Positions 61,297 to 64,000 of a stretch of DNA of 64,000 bases are shown one piece after another. Location: assembly GCF_003478035.1 (NCBI RefSeq), contig NZ_QUEP01000014.1:9738-73737 (forward strand), given 5' to 3'. A program made the translations under genes and the position numbers. The stretch is from Clostridium sp. OF03-18AA. GTDB taxonomy: Bacteria > Bacillota > Clostridia > Lachnospirales > Lachnospiraceae. Numbering within the stretch: the stretch's first letter is position 1; each line of letters begins with the position of its first letter. The notes under the pieces are model-generated. The model worked only from the letters and a program-made list of their open reading frames with translations. It made no database searches and had not been told where the DNA came from.

Positions 61297-61722
61297 TTAT
61301 TTCGTCTTTAAGCAGTCCAGATATCCCTGTAAGATCAGGCCCGCGGCAACTTTATCGATCACCGCTTTTCTGTTCTCGCGGCGCACTCCACTCTCCATCA
61401 GGATCTGTTCCGCAGCAACGGTCGTGAGACGCTCATCCCAGTAATGCACCGGAAGTCCGGTACGGCGCTCTAACATTTCTCCGAAGGCTTTCGTTTTCTC
61501 AACGCGCTCGCCCTCTGTATTGTTCATATTTTTCGGGAGTCCCAGAACGATCTCCGTGATCTCATACTCCCTGATCAGCTCCTCGATCCGGGCACACGTC
61601 TTGCGCAGTTTGTTCTCATCCTTGCGCTCGATCGTCTCCACGCCCTGGGCTGTCAGAAGAAGTCCGTCACTGACCGCGACTCCCACAGTCTTTGAACCGA
61701 AATCCAGTCCGAGTATTCTCAT
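61297..61722 (-). CDS. ruvX: Holliday-junction resolvase-like protein RuvX/YqgF
   Basis: A 141-residue RNase H-fold protein. It begins [18 protein letters not shown] (first catalytic Asp) and has the conserved [13 protein letters not shown] segment, then WDERLTT with Asp/Glu and [10 protein letters not shown] at the end. YqgF acts in 16S rRNA maturation and perhaps DNA recombination. Synteny ireB-ruvX-DUF1292 matches yrzL-yrrK-yrzB of Bacillus. Confidence 0.93.
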   Translation of the reverse strand: MRILGLDFGSKTVGVAVSDGLLLTAQGVETIERKDENKLRKTCARIEELIREYEITEIVLGLPKNMNNTEGERVEKTKAFGEMLERRTGLPVHYWDERLTTVAAEQILMESGVRRENRKAVIDKVAAGLILQGYLDCLKTK

Positions 61723-61799
61723 AAACTCTGTCCTCTGTTATTTTTCCTCATACCAAAACCAGCCGGATATGTTCCTTCCCGGCTGTTTGTTCTGGCGTC

Positions 61800-61820
61800 G
61801 TATCTGTTCAGTACCTGACA
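61800..61820. repeat. Family-C left-end remnant
   Basis: GTATCTGTTCAGTACCTGACA is close to the family-C left end GTAACTGTTCAGTACCTTCACAC; nothing else of the element remains. Confidence 0.35.
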
Positions 61821-61840
61821 TCTCATCCTTTGCGGAAAGA

Positions 61841-62104
61841 CTAGCGGAGTCTCGTCTCGATATAGTTCTCCATCAGCTCTTCCAGGATCTCGTCACGTTC
61901 TACTTTCATGATAAGGCTTCGCGCGCTCTTATAGCTCGTAATATAGGTCGGATCGCCGGACATGATATAGCCGACGATCTGGTTGATCGGGTTATACCCT
62001 TTTTCGGTCAGTGCTTCGTAGACTTCACGAAGGACCTCGCCGACCTCAAGCTTCTTATCTTCCTGTACCGCTTTAAAATATTGTGTATTACTGATATCGC
62101 CCAT
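61841..62104 (-). CDS. IreB regulatory phosphoprotein (YrzL)
   Basis: An 87-residue protein; ATG 62104 has a GAGGAT site. Conserved family segments are [42 protein letters not shown], and [15 protein letters not shown]. IreB is phosphorylated on threonines by the serine/threonine kinase IreK/PrkC in Enterococcus and affects cephalosporin resistance. The phosphorylatable N-terminal threonine region is present. First gene of the cluster downstream of the expected alaS position. Confidence 0.92.
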   Translation of the reverse strand: MGDISNTQYFKAVQEDKKLEVGEVLREVYEALTEKGYNPINQIVGYIMSGDPTYITSYKSARSLIMKVERDEILEELMENYIETRLR

Positions 62105-62236
62105 AAATATCCTCACGTCCTCTTGTGCTGATATAAATCAGATTTATATCAACCCTTTTGTTGCTATTCTTTATTCTACTCTAATTTTATCGTTTCTGCA
62201 ATACAAACTTGCCCGGCTGAACATCGGCGGCGCTGC

Positions 62237-62378
62237 GTTACGGTACACGAGCATTCCATGCCCGCGCACTGTAACGTGATTTTGCCGATGCTTCGCATTC
62301 CGAATCGGCAAAATCTGCGACCACAACGGTATCATACGGAATTTTCAGTTCAGAAAATTCCTATCCGTGAAAAGTAAC
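62237..62378 (+). repeat. Family-B repeat, complete copy B2
   Basis: It begins GTTACGGTACACGAGCA, ends CCGTGAAAAGTAAC, and has the GATTTTGCCGAT/ATCGGCAAAATC and GGAATTTTC/GAAAATTCC hairpins. I see no clear direct duplication around this copy. It lies just downstream of mtaB. Confidence 0.65.
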
Positions 62379-62387
62379 TCCGCCGCT

Positions 62388-63707
62388 CTATGAGAGCAGC
62401 ATGATCTCCTCCGTCAGGAATTCCTTCAAGGTTCCCCTGACAAATGTATTTTTCAGCATCTTCGGATCGCGCCCGTCAAGTCGGACCGCTGCCTTCACAT
62501 ATTCCTTCGTATATCCGGTCATGCAGACCTCGCTGTCGATCGTCACCGGCTCTTCGAGGAGGATCTCCTGCTCCGTCCCGAGGAATGATTCCCGGTATTC
62601 CCCGGACATTTTTTTCTCGAGTTTTAAGAGAACGGCACTCCGCTCCTTCTTCACCGGCTCCGGCACCTGGTCAGGCATCCGGTCCGCGCGGGTTCCGGCA
62701 CGTCTGGAGTACGGGAACACATGCATCTCATAGAAGTGGACCTTCTCAAGGAATTCCCTTGTCGTCTCAAAATCCGCATCCGTCTCACCCGGGAATCCCA
62801 CGATGACGTCCGTCGTGATCGCCGGATTCTCAAAATATTTTCTGAGGATCGCGCAGCGCTCCGCGTACTCCTCACAGGTGTAATGGCGGTTCATGCGCTT
62901 TAAGGTGTCATCGCATCCGCTCTGTAAAGAGAGGTGGAAATGCGGGCAGATCTTCGGAAGCTTTGAAAGCTCCTCCGCGAACGTTTCCGTGATCACACGC
63001 GGTTCCAGGGAGCCGAAGCGGATCCGCTCGATCCCATCGATCGCATGCAGCCGTTTGATCAGTGTCAGAAAGTCGATCCCCTCATCCTTGAAGTCGATGC
63101 CGTAGGAAGTCAGATGGATGCCTGTGAGGACAATTTCCTTGTAACCTTCCTCCGCCAGGATCTTTACTTCCTCCTCCACGTCCTCCGGCCGGCGGCTTCT
63201 GACGCGGCCTCTCGTGTACGGGATGATGCAATAGCTGCAGAACTGGTTGCATCCGTCCTGGACTTTGATGAACGCACGGGTGTGTTCCGCCTGCTTTTTA
63301 ATGTGAAGCTTCTCGTACTCATTGGATCCCGCGAGGTCCGTGATGGACTCTTTGATCTCTTTTCCGGCAAACCAGGCGTCTAAAAGCGGAACTAGATCCG
63401 CCTTGCGGTTATTTCCGATGATCAGATCGACAGCGGCGTCCTCTCTCAGTTTGTCCGCTGCCGCCTGCACATAACAGCCTGCCGCGACAACGACCGCGTC
63501 CGGATTTTTCGCCTTCGCGCGGTGCAGCATCTGGCGTGATTTCTTGTCTGCCACATTCGTCACGGAGCAGGTGTTGATGACATAGACGTCCGCTTTCTCC
63601 TCAAATCCCACGATCTCATATCCAGCGGCCTCCAGAAGCTGTTCCATCGCCTCCGTTTCATACGCATTTACCTTGCAGCCAAGATTGTGAAGCGCTGCTT
63701 TTCTCAT
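62388..63707 (-). CDS. mtaB: tRNA t6A37 methylthiotransferase MtaB
   Basis: A 439-residue radical-SAM enzyme that adds a methylthio group to t6A at position 37 of tRNA. The N-terminal UPF0004 cluster includes LGCKVNAYE, NTCSVTNVAD and AAGCYVQ (three cysteines); the SAM cluster is CNQFCSYCIIPYTRGR; the C-terminal TRAM domain starts near residue 370. Length and motif spacing fit MtaB more than MiaB or RimO (KVNAYE and CIIPYTRGRVRSR). Ribosome site GGAGATA. Confidence 0.93.
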   Translation of the reverse strand: MRKAALHNLGCKVNAYETEAMEQLLEAAGYEIVGFEEKADVYVINTCSVTNVADKKSRQMLHRAKAKNPDAVVVAAGCYVQAAADKLREDAAVDLIIGNNRKADLVPLLDAWFAGKEIKESITDLAGSNEYEKLHIKKQAEHTRAFIKVQDGCNQFCSYCIIPYTRGRVRSRRPEDVEEEVKILAEEGYKEIVLTGIHLTSYGIDFKDEGIDFLTLIKRLHAIDGIERIRFGSLEPRVITETFAEELSKLPKICPHFHLSLQSGCDDTLKRMNRHYTCEEYAERCAILRKYFENPAITTDVIVGFPGETDADFETTREFLEKVHFYEMHVFPYSRRAGTRADRMPDQVPEPVKKERSAVLLKLEKKMSGEYRESFLGTEQEILLEEPVTIDSEVCMTGYTKEYVKAAVRLDGRDPKMLKNTFVRGTLKEFLTEEIMLLS

Positions 63708-63751
63708 ATTCTATCTCCTCATATTATATAATCAGTTTCTGTCACTATACC

Positions 63752-63863
63752 CGGATTTTGCCGATGCTTCGCATTCCGAATCGGCAAAATCTACTGCCAC
63801 AACTGTATTGTACGGAATTTTCAGTTCAGAAAATTTCTACCGTGTACAGTAACATACAGTAAC
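63752..63863 (+). repeat. Family-B repeat, copy B4
   Basis: GATTTTGCCGAT/ATCGGCAAAATC and GGAATTTTC/GAAAATTTC hairpins, then an altered end with two GTAAC motifs. It directly adjoins the IS200/IS605-like end. Confidence 0.55.
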
Positions 63864-63866
63864 ACG

Positions 63867-64000
63867 TGACATACTCCCACCACTTAGCTCACGCTTGAAG
63901 TGGGGGCTTCTCGTTCGATTACCCCGTTGGGCAAAGCATTCACGAGCGATCCCCGTGTGTCCCACGGTTCTTTTTGGCTGATATCTTTTTATGATGCTTT
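63867..64000 (-). mobile_element. IS200/IS605-type right end with omega-RNA-like sequence (edge of window)
   Basis: Minus strand: GAAGCCCCCACTTCAAGCGTGAGC continues into an imperfect hairpin, CCCACTT (63898-63906 on plus) against AAGTGGTGGG (63876-63885) with a bulged T, then GTATGTCAC. Bulged subterminal hairpins are the signature of IS200/IS605 ends, and the preceding 100 nt are typical of the conserved 3' scaffold overlapping tnpB ends. An in-frame stop (TAA near 63989) shows the tnpB frame, if present, ends before or is broken at the window edge. Confidence 0.6.

Overview
The window reads as a chromosomal segment of an anaerobic, low-to-mid GC Firmicute, most likely a Lachnospiraceae (Clostridia) gut bacterium. 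Evidence: strong AGGAGG-type ribosome sites, CitA-type sensor kinases, DUF1836, DUF3842, DUF1292, IreB and DUF5721 proteins, a VanR/VanS-like system, a Fur next to RNase J, and an order ireB-ruvX-DUF1292...mltG-like-trmR-U32 resembling the Bacillus/Clostridia neighbourhood downstream of alaS. No rRNA, tRNA, CRISPR array or prophage was seen. Most genes lie on the minus strand.

Layout. 1-6852 (minus): a surface-protein module with a truncated secreted protein, a 1289-aa von Willebrand A/choline-binding-like protein, an AP2-domain zinc-ribbon protein and a tyrosine recombinase. Between recombinase and AP2 gene lie two identical 20-bp sites in opposite orientation, enclosing a strong promoter that fires toward the surface genes: a probable phase-variation switch. 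7027-12000: LysR regulator divergent from a MATE exporter, then an rRNA methyltransferase, a PPC/DUF296 protein and DegV. 12327-15709: glycolytic cluster gap-pgk-tpi. 16336-23928 (plus): CitA/CitB-like two-component system, two tandem GltS-type symporters, a TAXI-family binding lipoprotein, and a DUF1836 regulator. 24084-29668: YerC, and a complete PTS operon (EIICBA, HPr, EI) with a HAD phosphatase. 29749-30870: M23 peptidase. 31087-43139: a long minus-strand run with a VanRS-like system, a large membrane protein and ABC transporter, endonuclease IV, an SPFH/zinc-ribbon/TPM membrane-stress-like set, a ketopantoate reductase-like gene and DUF3842. 43643-63707: housekeeping genes (PepF, PpiC lipoprotein, Maf, GlyRS, RecO, Era, M16 peptidase, U32/TrmR tRNA modification, RNase J, Fur, RuvX, IreB, MtaB). 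The right edge holds an IS200/IS605-type end.

Intergenic regions are unusually rich in small structured repeats. At least three families recur: B (terminal GTTAC..., one copy flanked by an 8-bp direct duplication), C (terminal GTAACTGTTCAG, one copy flanked by an 8-bp duplication) and A (cloverleaf-like, stems differing by compensatory changes, invariant GCAAGC/GCTTGC hairpin). B and C look like miniature transposable elements; A could be a MITE or a structured RNA. A 199-bp nested hairpin lies upstream of the CitA-like kinase.

The most notable candidates are the recombinase-linked invertible promoter controlling cell-surface proteins, the repeat families, and a probable tripartite sensor unit (kinase, GltS carriers and TAXI binding protein) that lacks the usual TRAP membrane subunits.
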